Source of the DNA: Brevibacterium moorei | GTDB taxonomy: Bacteria > Actinomycetota > Actinomycetes > Actinomycetales > Brevibacteriaceae | Direction of reading: 5' to 3' | Length of the DNA stretch: 64,000 bases | Assembly: GCF_024580735.1 (NCBI RefSeq) | Contig: NZ_JANIJX010000010.1 | Coordinates: 1 to 64,000, forward strand | Shown here: positions 1 to 10,276 of the stretch, piece by piece | How the letters are laid out: every line of letters starts with the position of its first letter | Numbering within the stretch: position 1 is the first letter of the stretch | Made by a program: the position numbers and the translations under genes | The notes under the pieces: model-generated | Databases searched by the model: none | What the model was told of the DNA's origin: nothing | What the model saw: only the letters and a program-made list of their open reading frames with translations

Positions 1-172
1 ATGCCTATCGGAACCCGGTGACAACACCCCCCGGATCATCAATGACTGGGGGCATAAGTCATGCCGGGCCCGACGGGCCAGCAGTCCTGATCCTGTCACG
101 AACCAGGGCTACTAAAAAGGTAACGGGTGAACGGTACGGTGCCGTTCCGATGGCCGTAGACGACACCGTTGT
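1..172. other. intergenic segment, nothing recognised
   Basis: Lies downstream of the leftward VOC gene at the left window edge. I see no convincing reading frame, RNA gene or terminator hairpin here. A real gene may begin or end just outside the window. Confidence 0.5.
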
Positions 173-823
173 TTAGATGACGACTTCGCCGCGGGCGGTC
201 TGGAAGGTCACGTATTCGATGCCGGGCAGGCCGTCCGGCGCGGTCCAGTCGATGCTGATCTCCGGGATGGGCTTGGGATCCTGCGAACCCAGCCAGTTGC
301 GCAGCCGGTCACGGGAGCCCGCGATGGCCAGTGCGATGATGGCGGTTTTGGCTACCGCCAGACGGATGCGCGCCGAGGGGTGCTGTTCGGCGGGGGAGTC
401 CCAGTGGATGAAGTACGGCAGCTGCGGATCGGCGATCAGGCCCTTGACTCCGATCTGCTTCCAGTGAAGCTCCTCGCCGCCCTCGGGTGTGCGGTTGCCG
501 GGCACCCAGGGGCGCTCGAGGCGTTCGGAGACCGAATCGGTGTCGTCCACGGCGACGCACCAGCCCATCCAGCCGCCGCCTCGAGCCGACTGTGCTCTGA
601 CGGCCTGGCCGAAGGGCGTGATCTGGGCGGCCGGGTGTTCGAGGGCCTCGACCACTTCGAGGTAGTGGCCGTCGTCCAGGGGGAAGATCATATTACGCGT
701 GCCGAAGCGCGGATGCAGGCCGCCGTCATAGGGTTTGATCCCCAGCTGCTCGGCGATCCGCTCGGCGGTCGCGGCACAGCCGTCCGGCTGAGCGGCGAAC
801 GAAACATGATCGAGGCGGAGCAT
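173..823 (-). CDS. VOC/glyoxalase-like domain protein
   Basis: Predicted 216-residue cytosolic protein. The N-terminus LRLDHVSFAA places a His at the usual first metal-ligand position of a vicinal-oxygen-chelate module, and HYLEVVEAL supplies the conserved Glu-bearing strand around residue 55. The remaining ~130 residues fit the second half of a glyoxalase-like (PF13468-type) fold. Members of this group are uncharacterised lyase, dioxygenase or binding proteins, so no substrate is assigned. The gene is leftward, like ppa upstream, but about 190 bp containing a large inverted repeat separates them, so a shared transcript is doubtful. The ATG at 823 is the first start and gives the complete first module. 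Fold assignment is fairly safe; function is unknown. Confidence 0.75.
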   Translation of the reverse strand: MLRLDHVSFAAQPDGCAATAERIAEQLGIKPYDGGLHPRFGTRNMIFPLDDGHYLEVVEALEHPAAQITPFGQAVRAQSARGGGWMGWCVAVDDTDSVSERLERPWVPGNRTPEGGEELHWKQIGVKGLIADPQLPYFIHWDSPAEQHPSARIRLAVAKTAIIALAIAGSRDRLRNWLGSQDPKPIPEISIDWTAPDGLPGIEYVTFQTARGEVVI

Positions 824-859
824 GTCTCCAGCGTGGCATAGAGCACAGAAAAAGGAGAC

Positions 860-873
860 TTAGGCAGACCTAA
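860..873. promoter_or_regulatory. small palindrome upstream of the VOC gene
   Basis: TTAGGCAGACCTAA is an inverted repeat (TTAGG-N4-CCTAA) lying 37-50 bp upstream of the leftward start at 823, a position suited to an operator. The half-sites resemble those of actinobacterial iron-dependent DtxR/IdeR boxes, but those are 19 bp with wider spacing, so this is at best a partial match. Confidence 0.3.
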
Positions 874-890
874 TATCTACCTCTATGCGC

Positions 891-966
891 GGGTGGCTCC
901 ACTCATGCTCGCGTGGCTCGAAACCACATGAGTTATCGAGCCACACTTGCATGAGTGGAGCCACCC
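891..966. repeat. long imperfect inverted repeat with internal repeated units
   Basis: Arms at 891-921 and 936-966 (31 bp each, 28 matching) enclose a 14-nt loop. The outer 18 bp (GGGTGGCTCCACTCATGC and its complement) match perfectly. Each arm holds two GTGGCTC cores, so the element contains four units, two direct then two inverted. There is no T-tract after it in either direction, which argues against a simple intrinsic terminator for ppa. See the similar architecture at 54925-55003. Confidence 0.85.
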
Positions 967-1014
967 GGCCGGTTGTGGGCACCCGGCCTCGGGAACCTCG
1001 GCGGCCTGGAGGGC

Positions 1015-1503
1015 TCAGTGGCCTTCGGTCTTGGCGCGCTCGATCGACTCGTTCACGATGCGCTCGGCATCTTCGCGGCCGGCCCAGGTCGAGCCCTTGA
1101 CGAACTTGCCCGGCTCCAGGTCCTTGTAGTGGACGAAGAAGTGCTCGATGGCGTCGAGCTGATGCTGCGCGATGTCCTTGACGTCGACGATGTCCTCGAA
1201 GCGCTTGTCTCCGCCGAGGACGGCCAGGATCTTGTCGTCGCCGCCGGCTTCGTCCTCCATCTTGAACACGCCGATGGGGCGGGCGTCGACCTGGCAGCCG
1301 GGGAATACCGACTCGTGCAGGATCACCAGTACGTCGAGCGGGTCGCCGTCCTCGCCCAGGGTGCCCTCGAAGTAGCCGTAGTCCGTGGGGTAGGCCATGG
1401 AAGTGTAGAGGTAGCGGTCCAGCTTGACGCGGCCGGTTTCGTGGTCGACTTCGTACTTGTTCCGCGAGCCCGCGGGGATTTCGATCGTGGCAAGGAGTTC
1501 CAT
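1015..1503 (-). CDS. ppa: inorganic pyrophosphatase (family I)
   Basis: Soluble family I pyrophosphatase of 162 residues that hydrolyses PPi to phosphate in the cytosol and so drives polymer synthesis. The protein begins [20 protein letters not shown], typical of the family, and carries the metal-binding signature DGDPLDV plus the Lys/Tyr-rich active-site strands ([13 protein letters not shown]). The frame is open further upstream to 1749, but homology starts at the ATG at 1501-1503 and the usual length is ~165 residues, so this start was chosen. It diverges from dacB, whose start is 170 bp away, so both promoters should lie in 1504-1672. Confidence 0.97.
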   Translation of the reverse strand: MELLATIEIPAGSRNKYEVDHETGRVKLDRYLYTSMAYPTDYGYFEGTLGEDGDPLDVLVILHESVFPGCQVDARPIGVFKMEDEAGGDDKILAVLGGDKRFEDIVDVKDIAQHQLDAIEHFFVHYKDLEPGKFVKGSTWAGREDAERIVNESIERAKTEGH

Positions 1504-1672
1504 GAGTGCCTCGAGTCCTATCTGTCTGTTCGTTGGATCGTCTCGATGCCCTCCGCCCACGAGCGGATGCGCCGGCGGCGGGCATACTCCTCTAGCATAG
1601 AGAAGGATGTCGGCGAGTCGATACAGAGCCGATCCGGAGTCGACGCAGCCGGGTACCTGAGAGGACTGAAGA

Positions 1673-3151
1673 GTGACGAAGAGGCAGAGCGGAAAGCGGC
1701 GCCATCCGATTCTGCGGGCCTGCGCCTGGGGTGCTGCCGCGGTCGTCATCGTGGGTGCCGCCTATGGCGCCGGTGACGCCTACGACATTCTGCCCGGCCC
1801 CCTGACGACCCAGCCGGCCCTGCTGCTCGATCCCCTGCCCGAACCGACCCCGGGCATCGACAAGGTCGCAGCTCCCCGCGCGCTGGCCGATGACGCCCCG
1901 GTGCCGGAGAATCTGGCCAGGTTGCTCGGAGGGATGAAGTCGGACAAGGCGATGACCGGTAAGTTCGGCGCCGAGGTCCGCGATGCACTGAGCGGGAAGG
2001 TCCTGTACTCCACCGCGGCGGACTCTCAGAAGACGCCCGCCTCGGTCACCAAGGTACTCACGGGCACGGCCGCCCTGGGCGTGCTGGGCGGGGAGACGAG
2101 GTTCACGACCAGTGTGGAGCTGGCCGGTGGCCCCGCGGCCGAGGCGACTTCCGCGGCCGAGGCGGCAGGCGCCTCGGGCGGGCAACCGCACCTCTACCTG
2201 GTGGCCGGCGGGGACGTCATGCTGGGCGCAGGGGCATCCGATGCGGGATCCGTGATGGGCCGTGCGGGACTGGCCGACCTGGCCGAGCAGACAGCCGCAC
2301 AGCTGAAGGAACAGGGTGTGAAGAAGGCGAGCGTATCGGTCGACCTCTCGCGCTACTCCGGCCAGCGGTTCTCCTCCGCCTGGTCGCGCGCGGACATCGC
2401 CACTGGCGCGATCAACCCGATCACCCCGCTCATGCTCTCCGCCGGCAAGACTGGCCAGGGGGAACACGCCCCGCGCATGTCCGATCCGGTGGCCCCCGCC
2501 CTCAAGGCCTTCACTGCGGCACTGGACGGCCACGGCATCGCGACGACCACTGCCAAGCCCCAGAAAGCCCCGCAGGGTGCCGAACGGGTCGCCGCTGTCG
2601 CCAGCGCCAGCGTGGCCGAACAGACCAGGTACATGCTGGAGAACAGTGACAATGTCATGGCGGAGGTGCTGGGCGTCGAGGTCGCGAAGAAGATGGGCAA
2701 GGGCGACTCGATCGACGCAGGACCGGCCGGAGTCATCGCAGCGCTGACGCAGCTGAAGGTGGAAACCGGTTCGATTCACCTGGGCGACACCTCCGGCCTG
2801 GACTACTCCAACCGGATCAGCCCACACGAAATGGCCGATGTGGTACGCACCGTCGCGACCAGCCGGGGCGACCTGTCCCAGCTCATTCCGAGTCTGCCGG
2901 TGGGCGGACTGTCGGGCACGCTGGCCGAACGCTACCGGGATCCGGCCAGTAAGGACGGGGCGGGCAAGGTCAGCGCCAAGACCGGCACCCTGTCCACCGT
3001 GACCTCGCTGGCCGGCACTGTCGTGACCAAGGACGGCAGGCTCCTGGCATTCGCATTCATGGCCGACGGGATCAAGCCGGGCTCCGCCGATGCGGTACGC
3101 AAGCTCTACGACGCCAATGTCACCAAACTGGCCGACTGCGGGTGCAGCTGA
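1673..3151 (+). CDS. dacB: D-alanyl-D-alanine carboxypeptidase/endopeptidase (PBP4, S13)
   Basis: 492-residue penicillin-binding protein of the S13/PBP4 class, which trims peptidoglycan stem peptides outside the membrane. An N-terminal basic stretch and hydrophobic segment (about residues 12-35) form a signal anchor. The three active-site motifs are present: SxxK as SVTK (Ser ~124), SxN as SDN (~325) and KTG (~436). The low-complexity Ala/Glu segment around residues 155-170 looks like a variable loop. The GTG at 1673 follows a GAGG-like site and begins a standard Lys/Arg-rich leader. The following gene starts at the base after this stop, indicating one transcription unit running into tilS and hpt. 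Confidence 0.93.
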   Translation: MTKRQSGKRRHPILRACAWGAAAVVIVGAAYGAGDAYDILPGPLTTQPALLLDPLPEPTPGIDKVAAPRALADDAPVPENLARLLGGMKSDKAMTGKFGAEVRDALSGKVLYSTAADSQKTPASVTKVLTGTAALGVLGGETRFTTSVELAGGPAAEATSAAEAAGASGGQPHLYLVAGGDVMLGAGASDAGSVMGRAGLADLAEQTAAQLKEQGVKKASVSVDLSRYSGQRFSSAWSRADIATGAINPITPLMLSAGKTGQGEHAPRMSDPVAPALKAFTAALDGHGIATTTAKPQKAPQGAERVAAVASASVAEQTRYMLENSDNVMAEVLGVEVAKKMGKGDSIDAGPAGVIAALTQLKVETGSIHLGDTSGLDYSNRISPHEMADVVRTVATSRGDLSQLIPSLPVGGLSGTLAERYRDPASKDGAGKVSAKTGTLSTVTSLAGTVVTKDGRLLAFAFMADGIKPGSADAVRKLYDANVTKLADCGCS

Positions 3152-4258
3152 GTGCGCTCGCACAAGGGCGGTGAGGACCGGCTCCACCCGGCACTGCGCA
3201 CCGTGCGCGAACTGACCCCGGCCGGGCCCCGGCTGAGCCGCTATGCGACCCGGGCCCTGGTCGCGGATCTGCGCAATGCCGCGCAGACTGCTCCCGACCT
3301 GGTGCTCGGCGTTATGCGGCTGGCACCCGGGGCCGACACCCGGGCTCGGCGTGCCCTGGCCGGACAGGGCCCCGCACTGGTCGTCGACCGCCTGGGCTGG
3401 GCCAAGGCGAATATCGAGGCCACGGCGGGGCTGGGCGGCCTGCTGGCGGCTGTCGGGACCGAACGCGGGCTTGACGATCTGGTCCAGGCCGGCCGCACCC
3501 TGGCGCAGGACCCCGTCGCCCATCCGCGCCTGCAGGGGCTCGACGACCTGGGCGCGGCCGCGGAACTGGGTGCCGCGCTGTCGGTACTGGCGCCCCGGGT
3601 GCTGGGACAGTACCTGCCCTTCGGCTCCCGCGGCCATCTGCTACTGGTCGCCCCGAACGTCGCGGCGAACGAGCAGCGGCTGCAGGTTGTGCCCCGGGAC
3701 TTCCGGCTGTGGGTGGCCCTGCACGAATCCACCCACCAGGTGCAGTTCGCGGCCGCACCCTGGCTGCGCGAATACCTGGAGGGGCTGATCGTGGAGCTCG
3801 CGGTGTCCGCCGAGGACGAATCGCCCGGTGTCCTCGACACGATCCGTGCGGTGGTACGCACGATCACCGGCCATGGCAGCCTGCTCGACATCGTCTCCAC
3901 CCCCGCCCAACGGGAGAAACTGGAGCGGATCACCGCCATTATGAGCCTGCTCGAGGGCCACGCGGACGTCGTGATGGACGCTGTGGGCCCACGCGTCATC
4001 CCCAGCGTGGCGCAGATCCGCGCGCGCTTCGACACCCGCAGGGACGATTCCGGGGCGGGCTTCGGTGCGATCGTGGCCCGGGCCCTGGGACTGGCGGAGA
4101 AAATGGAACAGTACCGTTCGGGTGCCCGCTTCGTGCGCGGGGTGACCGGCCGGGTGGGCCATGCGGGACTGGCCGCCGTCTGGGAATCCCCCCAGGCGCT
4201 GCCGAGCCCGTCCGAGATCGCAGCCCCGGGGGAGTGGGTCGCCCGTGTCCTGGGCTGA
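3152..4258 (+). CDS. zinc-dependent metalloprotease-like protein (DUF2342)
   Basis: 368-residue member of the actinobacterial DUF2342 zincin-like family, sometimes labelled 'coenzyme F420 biosynthesis-associated' purely from context. The zinc motif HESTH (residues ~191-195) sits in LHESTHQVQF, and a distal Glu/His segment (SLLEGHADVVMD) follows about 75 residues later, as expected for a third ligand. No signal peptide or membrane segment is seen. The GTG start overlaps the dacB stop (TGAGTG), and the conserved dacB-DUF2342-tilS order is usual in actinobacteria. The substrate is not established for the family. Confidence 0.85.
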   Translation: MRSHKGGEDRLHPALRTVRELTPAGPRLSRYATRALVADLRNAAQTAPDLVLGVMRLAPGADTRARRALAGQGPALVVDRLGWAKANIEATAGLGGLLAAVGTERGLDDLVQAGRTLAQDPVAHPRLQGLDDLGAAAELGAALSVLAPRVLGQYLPFGSRGHLLLVAPNVAANEQRLQVVPRDFRLWVALHESTHQVQFAAAPWLREYLEGLIVELAVSAEDESPGVLDTIRAVVRTITGHGSLLDIVSTPAQREKLERITAIMSLLEGHADVVMDAVGPRVIPSVAQIRARFDTRRDDSGAGFGAIVARALGLAEKMEQYRSGARFVRGVTGRVGHAGLAAVWESPQALPSPSEIAAPGEWVARVLG

Positions 4259-5453
4259 GGGTGTGGCCGGCGGGCCGGCCGAGCAGCGCCCCATGCCCGC
4301 CGCTGACGGATCCACCGAGCGGCGGGACCTGGTCGGGGCGCCCGCCACCCCGGCCCGCCCGCGTCTTGACCCCGCCACCGCCGAGGTGCGCCGCCGGCTG
4401 CGCGAATTCCTCGCCTCGCACCTGCCGGAGCCCTCTGGGGCCGAGCCCGGCGAGCACCCCGGCCACACCTTCCTGCTGGGCGTCTCCGGTGGTGCGGACT
4501 CCATGGCACTGGCTACCGCCGCGGCCTTCTTGCAGAACTCGTCCAAACGGCCGGGGCCCACGCGCCCGCCCCTGCGCTTCGCCGCGGTGGTCGTCGACCA
4601 CGGCCTGCAATCCGGCTCGGCCGCGCACACCGCCGGCGTGGTCGCCCGGCTGCGCGCCTGGGGCCTGGAGGCCACCGGGGCGCGCGTCACAGTGGCGGCG
4701 GACGACCCCGCCGGGCTCGAGGCTGCGGCCCGGACCGCCCGCTACTCCGCCCTGGAGGCGCGCCGGCTAGAACTGGGTGCGCTCGCCGTGCTCACCGCGC
4801 ACACCCTGGACGATCAGGCCGAGACCGTGCTGTTGGGCCTGGCCCGTGGCGCGGGTGCTCGCAGCCTGGCGGGGATGCGGCCGGTCACGGGCACCGTGTG
4901 GCGGCCGCTGCTGGGATGCGCGCGCAGCGTCACCCGTGCGGCCTGCCTGGCCCAGGGCGTGCAGGTCTGGGACGACCCGATGAATGAGGACCCGCACTAT
5001 GCCAGGGTCCGCGCCAGGCGCACCGTGCTGCCACTGCTCGAACGGGAGTTGGGCCCGGGCATCGCACGCGCTCTGGCCAGGACCGCAGACCAGTTGGCGG
5101 CCGATTCGGACCTGCTGGAATCCCAGGCGGCCGAGGCCGCGCACCGCTTGGGCGCGGACCCGGCCGGCAAACCGTCCGGGCACCCGGGGGGACTACCGGG
5201 TGATCTGCCGGCCGCGGCCTCGGCCGAACCGGCGGCGCTGCGCCATCGGATCATCCGCGACTGGCTGGCCGCCGCCGGCGCCCGCCAGGAGGTGACCCAC
5301 CGGCACGTCCTGGCCGTAGACGAACTGCTCATGCGGGTGCGCCACGGCGCGGTATCGGTCCCGCCGGGGGTGTCAGTGTCCCGGGTGCGCGGACCGGACA
5401 CGGAGCGCGGCGCACTGCGCATGACCCGTGTCAGTGCTCACACGGTAAGCTGA
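4245..5453 (+). CDS. tilS: tRNA(Ile)-lysidine synthase
   Basis: ATP-dependent enzyme that attaches lysine to C34 of the AUA-reading tRNA-Ile. The PP-loop motif SGGADS lies ~80 residues from the chosen start, followed by the VVDHGLQ and AHTLDDQAET motifs of N-type TilS proteins and a C-terminal helical domain. The start is uncertain. GTG at 4245 has GGGGAG upstream and overlaps the preceding gene by 14 nt; ATG at 4293 would give a protein 16 residues shorter with a poorer ribosome site. The N-terminal ~60 residues are low in conservation. The gene sits between DUF2342 and hpt, its standard neighbours. Confidence 0.93.
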   Translation: MSWAEGVAGGPAEQRPMPAADGSTERRDLVGAPATPARPRLDPATAEVRRRLREFLASHLPEPSGAEPGEHPGHTFLLGVSGGADSMALATAAAFLQNSSKRPGPTRPPLRFAAVVVDHGLQSGSAAHTAGVVARLRAWGLEATGARVTVAADDPAGLEAAARTARYSALEARRLELGALAVLTAHTLDDQAETVLLGLARGAGARSLAGMRPVTGTVWRPLLGCARSVTRAACLAQGVQVWDDPMNEDPHYARVRARRTVLPLLERELGPGIARALARTADQLAADSDLLESQAAEAAHRLGADPAGKPSGHPGGLPGDLPAAASAEPAALRHRIIRDWLAAAGARQEVTHRHVLAVDELLMRVRHGAVSVPPGVSVSRVRGPDTERGALRMTRVSAHTVS

Positions 5454-5494
5454 GAAGAGCGCAATCGCAAAGGCATCGAAGGGGAAGAGGCACC

Positions 5495-6046
5495 GTGGAT
5501 CAGCAGGATCTGGGCACCGACATCGAACACGTCCTCGTGACGGAAGCACAGCTGAAACATCGGCTGACGGAAATGGCCGCGCAGATCGACCACGACTACC
5601 AGGGGCGCGACATCCTGATGGTCGGCGTGCTCAAGGGCGCCGTCATGGTCATCGCGGACCTGGCCAGGGCCCTGCACTCGCACATCACCATGGACTGGAT
5701 GGCGGTGTCCTCCTACGGCTCCGGCACGAAGTCCTCTGGTGTGGTGCGCATCCTCAAGGACCTCGACACGGACCTGCACGGCGCACACGTGCTCATCGTG
5801 GAGGACATCATCGACTCCGGCCTGACCCTGTCATGGCTGCTGGCCAATCTGCGCTCGCGCGGGGCCGCCTCGGTGGAGATCTGCACGATGCTGCGCAAGC
5901 CAGACGCCATGAAAGTCGATATCGACGTGAAGTACATCGGCTTCGATGTGCCGAACGAATTCGTGGTGGGCTACGGTCTGGACTATGCGGAGAAGTACCG
6001 CAACCTGCCCTTCGTCGCCACCCTGGCCCCGCACGTCTACAGCTGA
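5495..6046 (+). CDS. hpt: hypoxanthine phosphoribosyltransferase
   Basis: 183-residue purine salvage enzyme that converts hypoxanthine or guanine plus PRPP to IMP or GMP in the cytosol. The PRPP-binding motif VLIVEDIIDSG (about residues 92-102) and the flexible-loop SSYGSGTKSSG are intact, as is the C-terminal FDVPNEFVVGYGLDYAEKYR region. The GTG at 5495 is preceded by GGGGAAGAGG. tilS lies 41 bp upstream and ftsH 59 bp downstream, the conserved tilS-hpt-ftsH cluster. Confidence 0.97.
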   Translation: MDQQDLGTDIEHVLVTEAQLKHRLTEMAAQIDHDYQGRDILMVGVLKGAVMVIADLARALHSHITMDWMAVSSYGSGTKSSGVVRILKDLDTDLHGAHVLIVEDIIDSGLTLSWLLANLRSRGAASVEICTMLRKPDAMKVDIDVKYIGFDVPNEFVVGYGLDYAEKYRNLPFVATLAPHVYS

Positions 6047-6105
6047 AACCAAACTTCGCGCACTAGACTGCCCGTCGCACCATCCCATCGTCGCCGAGAG
6101 GACCC

Positions 6106-8724
6106 ATGGCCGACTCCGATAAGAACCGTCCGGACAAGCAGGACGGGCCGTCATCCGATTCCAAGTCCGGTGGCAAGAGCGCCAAGACCGGGCTCTCCAG
6201 CGGTCAGGCGCGTATGAAGAAGATGGCCAGGGGCCCGTTGTCCTGGGTCATTCTGGCGATCATCGTCATCTCCATCGCGACACTCCTGCTGTCAGGCGGG
6301 GGTTTCCAACGCATCGACACCAGCCAGGGCCTGAGTCTGCTCAAGGACGGCAAGGTCGAACAGGTCAAGGTCGTCGACGGCGACCGGCGCGTGGACATGA
6401 CCCTGAACGAGGACTTCAAGGTCGACAAGAAGGACTACGGCAAGAAGGTCCAGTTCTTCTACGTCGAACCACGCGGTGAGACCGTCGTCAAGGCGGTCTC
6501 CGACGCCAAGCTGGAGAACGGCTACACCGACGAGGTCCCCAAGCAGTCGTGGGTCACCAGCCTGCTGATCAATCTGATCCCCTTCATCATCATCGGTCTG
6601 ATCTTCTGGTTCCTGCTGTCCCAGATGGGCGGTGCCGGCAAGGGCATCATGAACTTCGGGAAGTCCAAGGCCAAGCTGGTCAACAAGGAGCACCCGGACG
6701 TCACGTTCAAGGACGTGGCCGGTGTCGACGAGGCCCTGGAGGAACTGCAGGAGATCAAGGAATTCCTGCAGGAACCCAAGAAGTTCACCTCGGTCGGGGC
6801 GAAGATCCCCAAGGGCGTGCTGCTCTACGGCGCACCCGGTACCGGTAAGACGCTGCTGGCCAAGGCCGTGGCGGGCGAGGCCGGGGTCCCGTTCTACTCC
6901 ATCTCCGGTTCGGATTTCGTGGAGATGTACGTGGGTGTCGGCGCATCGCGTGTGCGCGACCTGTTCGAGCAGGCCAAGCAGAATTCCCCCTGCATCATCT
7001 TCATCGACGAGATCGACGCGGTGGGTCGACAGCGCGGTGTGGGCATGGGCGGCGGCAACGACGAACGCGAACAGACCCTCAACCAGCTGCTGGTGGAGAT
7101 GGACGGTTTCGACGCGAACACGAACGTCATCCTGATCGCGGCGACCAACCGCCCCGATGTGCTCGACCCCGCCCTGATGCGGCCGGGCCGTTTCGATCGG
7201 CAGGTCACGGTGGAGGCCCCCGATATGAAGGGCCGCCAGCGCATCCTGGAGGTCCATGCGAAGAACAAGCCCCTGGACTCCAGCGTGGACCTGGGCATGG
7301 TCGCCAAACGGACCCCCGGGTTCACCGGCGCGGACCTGGCCAATGTGCTCAACGAGGCCGCGCTGCTCACGGCGCGGACCAATCAGCACGCCATCACCAA
7401 TGTCATCATCGACGAGGCGATCGACCGCGTCATCGCCGGTCCGCAGAAGCGCACCCGCCTGATGAACGACAAGGAACGCCTGGTCACCGCCTATCACGAG
7501 GGTGGCCACGCCCTGGTGGCTGCCTCGATGAACAACACGGATCCGGTCACCAAGATCACGATCCTGCCGCGCGGGCGCGCCCTGGGCTACACCATGGTGA
7601 TGCCCGATGAGGACAAGTACTCGACGACCCGCAACGAATTGCTGGACCAGCTGGCCTATGCGATGGGCGGGCGCGTGGCGGAGGAACTGGTGTTCCACGA
7701 TCCGACCTCGGGTGCCAGCAATGACATCGAGAAGGCCACCGGAACCGCGCGCAAGATGGTCACGCAGTACGGCATGAGTTCGCGCGTGGGCATGGTCAAG
7801 ATCGGCGATGAGAACTCCGATCCCTACGCCGGCCGGAACGCGGACGAACACTATTCGGACGAGACGATGAACATCATCGACTCCGAGGTCCGTGAACTCA
7901 TCGACACCGCGCACGCCGACGCCTACTGGGCGCTGACGACCAACCGCGCAGTGCTCGACCGCTTGGCCCACGAGCTGCTGGAGAAGGAGACCCTGGACCA
8001 GCACCAGCTGACCGACATCTTCGCCGATGTCGTCAAGGCTCCCAAGCGCGACATCTGGTTGGCCGATCCGGACCGTCCCGTCTCCGACATCCCGCCGATC
8101 GAGGTTCCGGAACGCCAGGTCGTGGACCTGGGCGGTTGGTCCGGCCTGGCCTCCGAGGGACCCGACGGCAACGGTGGACCGGCGGATCATCCGCAGGCCG
8201 GCGGTCCGCAGGCCGGGCCCGGGCAGCCCTATCCGGGCCCGCAGGGTCCCTATGGCGATCAGCCCACCCAGGTGTTGCCGCCGGTCGGACCGGGCCAGCC
8301 GGGCCAGTACCCAGGGCAGCACGGTCAGCCGGGCCAGTACCCGGGACAGCAGCAGTACCCTTCGGCCGGCCAGCCCTACCCCTCGCAGCCGGGCCCGTAC
8401 GGCCCGCAGTCGGGCCAGCCCGGTCAGCACCCGGGCCAGAATCCGCAGGGCGGACAGGGCCGGCACCCGGGACAGGGTTACCCGGGCTCCTACGGTTCGC
8501 AGCCGGGATCGGGCTACCCGGGTCAGCCGGGTCCTTACGGTTCGCAGCCCGGATCGGGCTACCCAGGGCAGCCGGGGCAGGGCTACCCGGGAGGTCCGTA
8601 CCCCTCGCAGCCGGGTCAGCAGTACCCGCCGCAGGAACCTGGTTCTCAGCCCGGCCCGCAGCAGCCCGGCCACCCCGGGCAACCCGGTGAACCGGGCCAG
8701 GGCCCCACGGGTCCGCAGCACTGA
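6106..8724 (+). CDS. ftsH: ATP-dependent zinc metalloprotease FtsH with long Pro/Gly/Gln tail
   Basis: Membrane AAA+ protease for quality control of membrane and regulatory proteins. Two transmembrane segments lie at about residues 44-62 and 149-172 around an external domain. Walker A GAPGTGKT is at ~242-249, Walker B is IIFIDEID, and the second region of homology includes [18 protein letters not shown]. The zinc site HEGGH is at ~464-468. The core ends near residue 680. It is followed by ~180 residues of low-complexity PGQ/YPGQ/GSQPG repeats (about 8175-8724), making 872 residues against ~650-700 for a minimal FtsH. Such tails are seen in actinobacteria; their role is unknown. Downstream is the folate operon. 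Confidence 0.98.
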   Translation: MADSDKNRPDKQDGPSSDSKSGGKSAKTGLSSGQARMKKMARGPLSWVILAIIVISIATLLLSGGGFQRIDTSQGLSLLKDGKVEQVKVVDGDRRVDMTLNEDFKVDKKDYGKKVQFFYVEPRGETVVKAVSDAKLENGYTDEVPKQSWVTSLLINLIPFIIIGLIFWFLLSQMGGAGKGIMNFGKSKAKLVNKEHPDVTFKDVAGVDEALEELQEIKEFLQEPKKFTSVGAKIPKGVLLYGAPGTGKTLLAKAVAGEAGVPFYSISGSDFVEMYVGVGASRVRDLFEQAKQNSPCIIFIDEIDAVGRQRGVGMGGGNDEREQTLNQLLVEMDGFDANTNVILIAATNRPDVLDPALMRPGRFDRQVTVEAPDMKGRQRILEVHAKNKPLDSSVDLGMVAKRTPGFTGADLANVLNEAALLTARTNQHAITNVIIDEAIDRVIAGPQKRTRLMNDKERLVTAYHEGGHALVAASMNNTDPVTKITILPRGRALGYTMVMPDEDKYSTTRNELLDQLAYAMGGRVAEELVFHDPTSGASNDIEKATGTARKMVTQYGMSSRVGMVKIGDENSDPYAGRNADEHYSDETMNIIDSEVRELIDTAHADAYWALTTNRAVLDRLAHELLEKETLDQHQLTDIFADVVKAPKRDIWLADPDRPVSDIPPIEVPERQVVDLGGWSGLASEGPDGNGGPADHPQAGGPQAGPGQPYPGPQGPYGDQPTQVLPPVGPGQPGQYPGQHGQPGQYPGQQQYPSAGQPYPSQPGPYGPQSGQPGQHPGQNPQGGQGRHPGQGYPGSYGSQPGSGYPGQPGPYGSQPGSGYPGQPGQGYPGGPYPSQPGQQYPPQEPGSQPGPQQPGHPGQPGEPGQGPTGPQH

Positions 8725-8774
8725 GCCACCCGGCCGCCCGTTCACTCCTCCCAGCCGAAACCGAAGAAGGCAGC

Positions 8775-9338
8775 ATGGTCGATCAGCCCCGCATCGAAGC
8801 AGCAGTCCGCGAAATCCTCTACGCGATCGGGGAGGACCCGGATCGCGATGGGCTCCTCAACACCCCCGGCCGGGTGGCCAGGGCCTATGAGGAGATGTTC
8901 GCGGGCCTGAGCCAAGACGCCTCCGAAGTCCTGGGCGTGAACTTCGATGTGGGCTACGACGAAATGGTGCTGGTGCGCAATATCGAGATGTACTCGACCT
9001 GCGAACACCATCTGCTGCCCTTCCACGGGGTCGCCCATGTGGGCTACATCCCCGGCAAGGAGGGCAATGTCACGGGGCTGTCCAAACTGGCACGGCTGGT
9101 GGAGATCTATGCCAGGCGCCCCCAGGTCCAGGAGCGCCTGACCAGCCAGATCGCCAACGCCCTGGTCGAACACCTCAACCCGCGCGGGGTGATCGTCGTG
9201 ATCGAGGCCGAACACCTGTGCATGTCGATGCGCGGAGTGCAGAAGGCCGGCGCCACGACCACCACCTCGGCCGTCCGCGGCCAGCTGCGCGATCCCGCCA
9301 GCCGGGCCGAGGCCATGAGCCTGATCCTGGGCAAGTGA
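8775..9338 (+). CDS. folE: GTP cyclohydrolase I
   Basis: 187-residue enzyme that converts GTP to 7,8-dihydroneopterin triphosphate, the first step of folate synthesis. The zinc-binding [11 protein letters not shown] segment (Cys ~75) and the second Cys in HLCMSMRG (~residue 146) are present, as is the substrate-binding [20 protein letters not shown] region. It is the first gene of a tightly packed folE-folP-folBK set; its stop overlaps the folP start. Confidence 0.98.
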   Translation: MVDQPRIEAAVREILYAIGEDPDRDGLLNTPGRVARAYEEMFAGLSQDASEVLGVNFDVGYDEMVLVRNIEMYSTCEHHLLPFHGVAHVGYIPGKEGNVTGLSKLARLVEIYARRPQVQERLTSQIANALVEHLNPRGVIVVIEAEHLCMSMRGVQKAGATTTTSAVRGQLRDPASRAEAMSLILGK

Positions 9339-10276
9339 CGGTGGGCGACAGCACGGGTTCCCGGCCCGGCGAGGCGACCGCGACACCCCAGCCGGGCAAG
9401 GCGGCCACGGCGGCGGGGCGGACCCAGATCATGGGCGTGCTCAATGTGACGCCCGATTCCTTCTCCGACGGGGGTCGCTACTTCGACCAGGCAGCGGCGA
9501 TCGCGCACGGCCTGGAGCTCATGGCCGGCGGCGCTGACATCATCGACGTGGGCGGCGAATCGACCCGGCCGGGTGCGGCACGGGTGGACCCGGACGAGGA
9601 GATCCGCCGGGTCGTCCCCGTCGTGCGCGAACTGGCGGCGGCCGGGGCCGTGATCAGCATCGACACGATGCGCGCGGCCACCGGCGCGGCCGCCCTGGAA
9701 GCCGGCGCCACGATCCTCAACGACGTCTCCTCCGGCCAGAGCGAACCCGCCATGTTGCCCCTGGCGGCCCAGTCCGGCGTTGACCTGGTGCTCATGCACT
9801 GGCGCGGGTACTTAAGCGATAAACACGCCGTCTACACTTACCGGGACGTCGTCGGCGAAGTCCGATCCGAGTTGCGCGAACGCGTCACCGCCGCGCTGGA
9901 CGCCGGGGTATCGGCGCAGCGGATCATCCTGGATCCTGGACTGGGGTTTGCCAAGCACGCCGAACACAACTGGCAGCTGCTGGCCGGCCTGGACGAGTTC
10001 GTCCAATTGCCCTACCGGCTGTTGGTCGCAGGCTCCCGCAAACGCTTCCTGGCCCGGCTGATCGACCCGCAGGACCCGGGCTCGGTCAGCGAGGCGGACC
10101 GAGACGCCGCCACCGCCGCCATCACAGCCGTGTCCGCGCGCGCGGGCGCCTGGGCGGTGCGCGTGCACGAACCCAGGGCCTCGGCGATCGCGGCCGCAGT
10201 GGTGCACGCGATCGACCTGGCAGGGCGCGATCAGGTGCCCACCACCTCCCACCACGATGAAGGGACCGCCCGATGA
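9335..10276 (+). CDS. folP: dihydropteroate synthase
   Basis: Condenses 6-hydroxymethyl-dihydropterin pyrophosphate with p-aminobenzoate. Motif [16 protein letters not shown] follows a ~32-residue poorly conserved N-terminus; [12 protein letters not shown] and the C-terminal ArgxHxx motif (VRVHEP) are present. The GTG at 9335 overlaps the folE stop (GTGA) and gives 313 residues; GTG at 9341 is an alternative. The frame is open from 9218, but that would overlap folE deeply. The downstream folBK start overlaps this stop (ATGA), consistent with translational coupling. Confidence 0.96.
   Translation: MTVGDSTGSRPGEATATPQPGKAATAAGRTQIMGVLNVTPDSFSDGGRYFDQAAAIAHGLELMAGGADIIDVGGESTRPGAARVDPDEEIRRVVPVVRELAAAGAVISIDTMRAATGAAALEAGATILNDVSSGQSEPAMLPLAAQSGVDLVLMHWRGYLSDKHAVYTYRDVVGEVRSELRERVTAALDAGVSAQRIILDPGLGFAKHAEHNWQLLAGLDEFVQLPYRLLVAGSRKRFLARLIDPQDPGSVSEADRDAATAAITAVSARAGAWAVRVHEPRASAIAAAVVHAIDLAGRDQVPTTSHHDEGTAR

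Noticed and set aside
860-873. DtxR/IdeR iron box upstream of the VOC gene
   Set aside because: Only 14 bp with a 4-nt spacer, while iron boxes are 19 bp; kept only as an unassigned palindrome.
891-966. Simple intrinsic terminator of ppa
   Set aside because: No T-run follows on either strand, and the internal four-unit repeat is not explained by a terminator.
1592-3637. 681-codon open frame opposite dacB
   Set aside because: Shadow frame; the plus strand has all three penicillin-binding motifs.
8200-8720. Repeated CAG-CCG-GG motifs in the ftsH tail considered as a CRISPR or tandem array
   Set aside because: Units vary in length and encode PGQ-type repeats in frame with ftsH; there are no uniform repeats and spacers.
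6292-8745. 817-codon open frame on the minus strand opposite ftsH
   Set aside because: It is the GC-rich antisense shadow of ftsH: composition is Arg/Leu/Val-rich with no recognisable domain, and ftsH homology covers the region on the plus strand.
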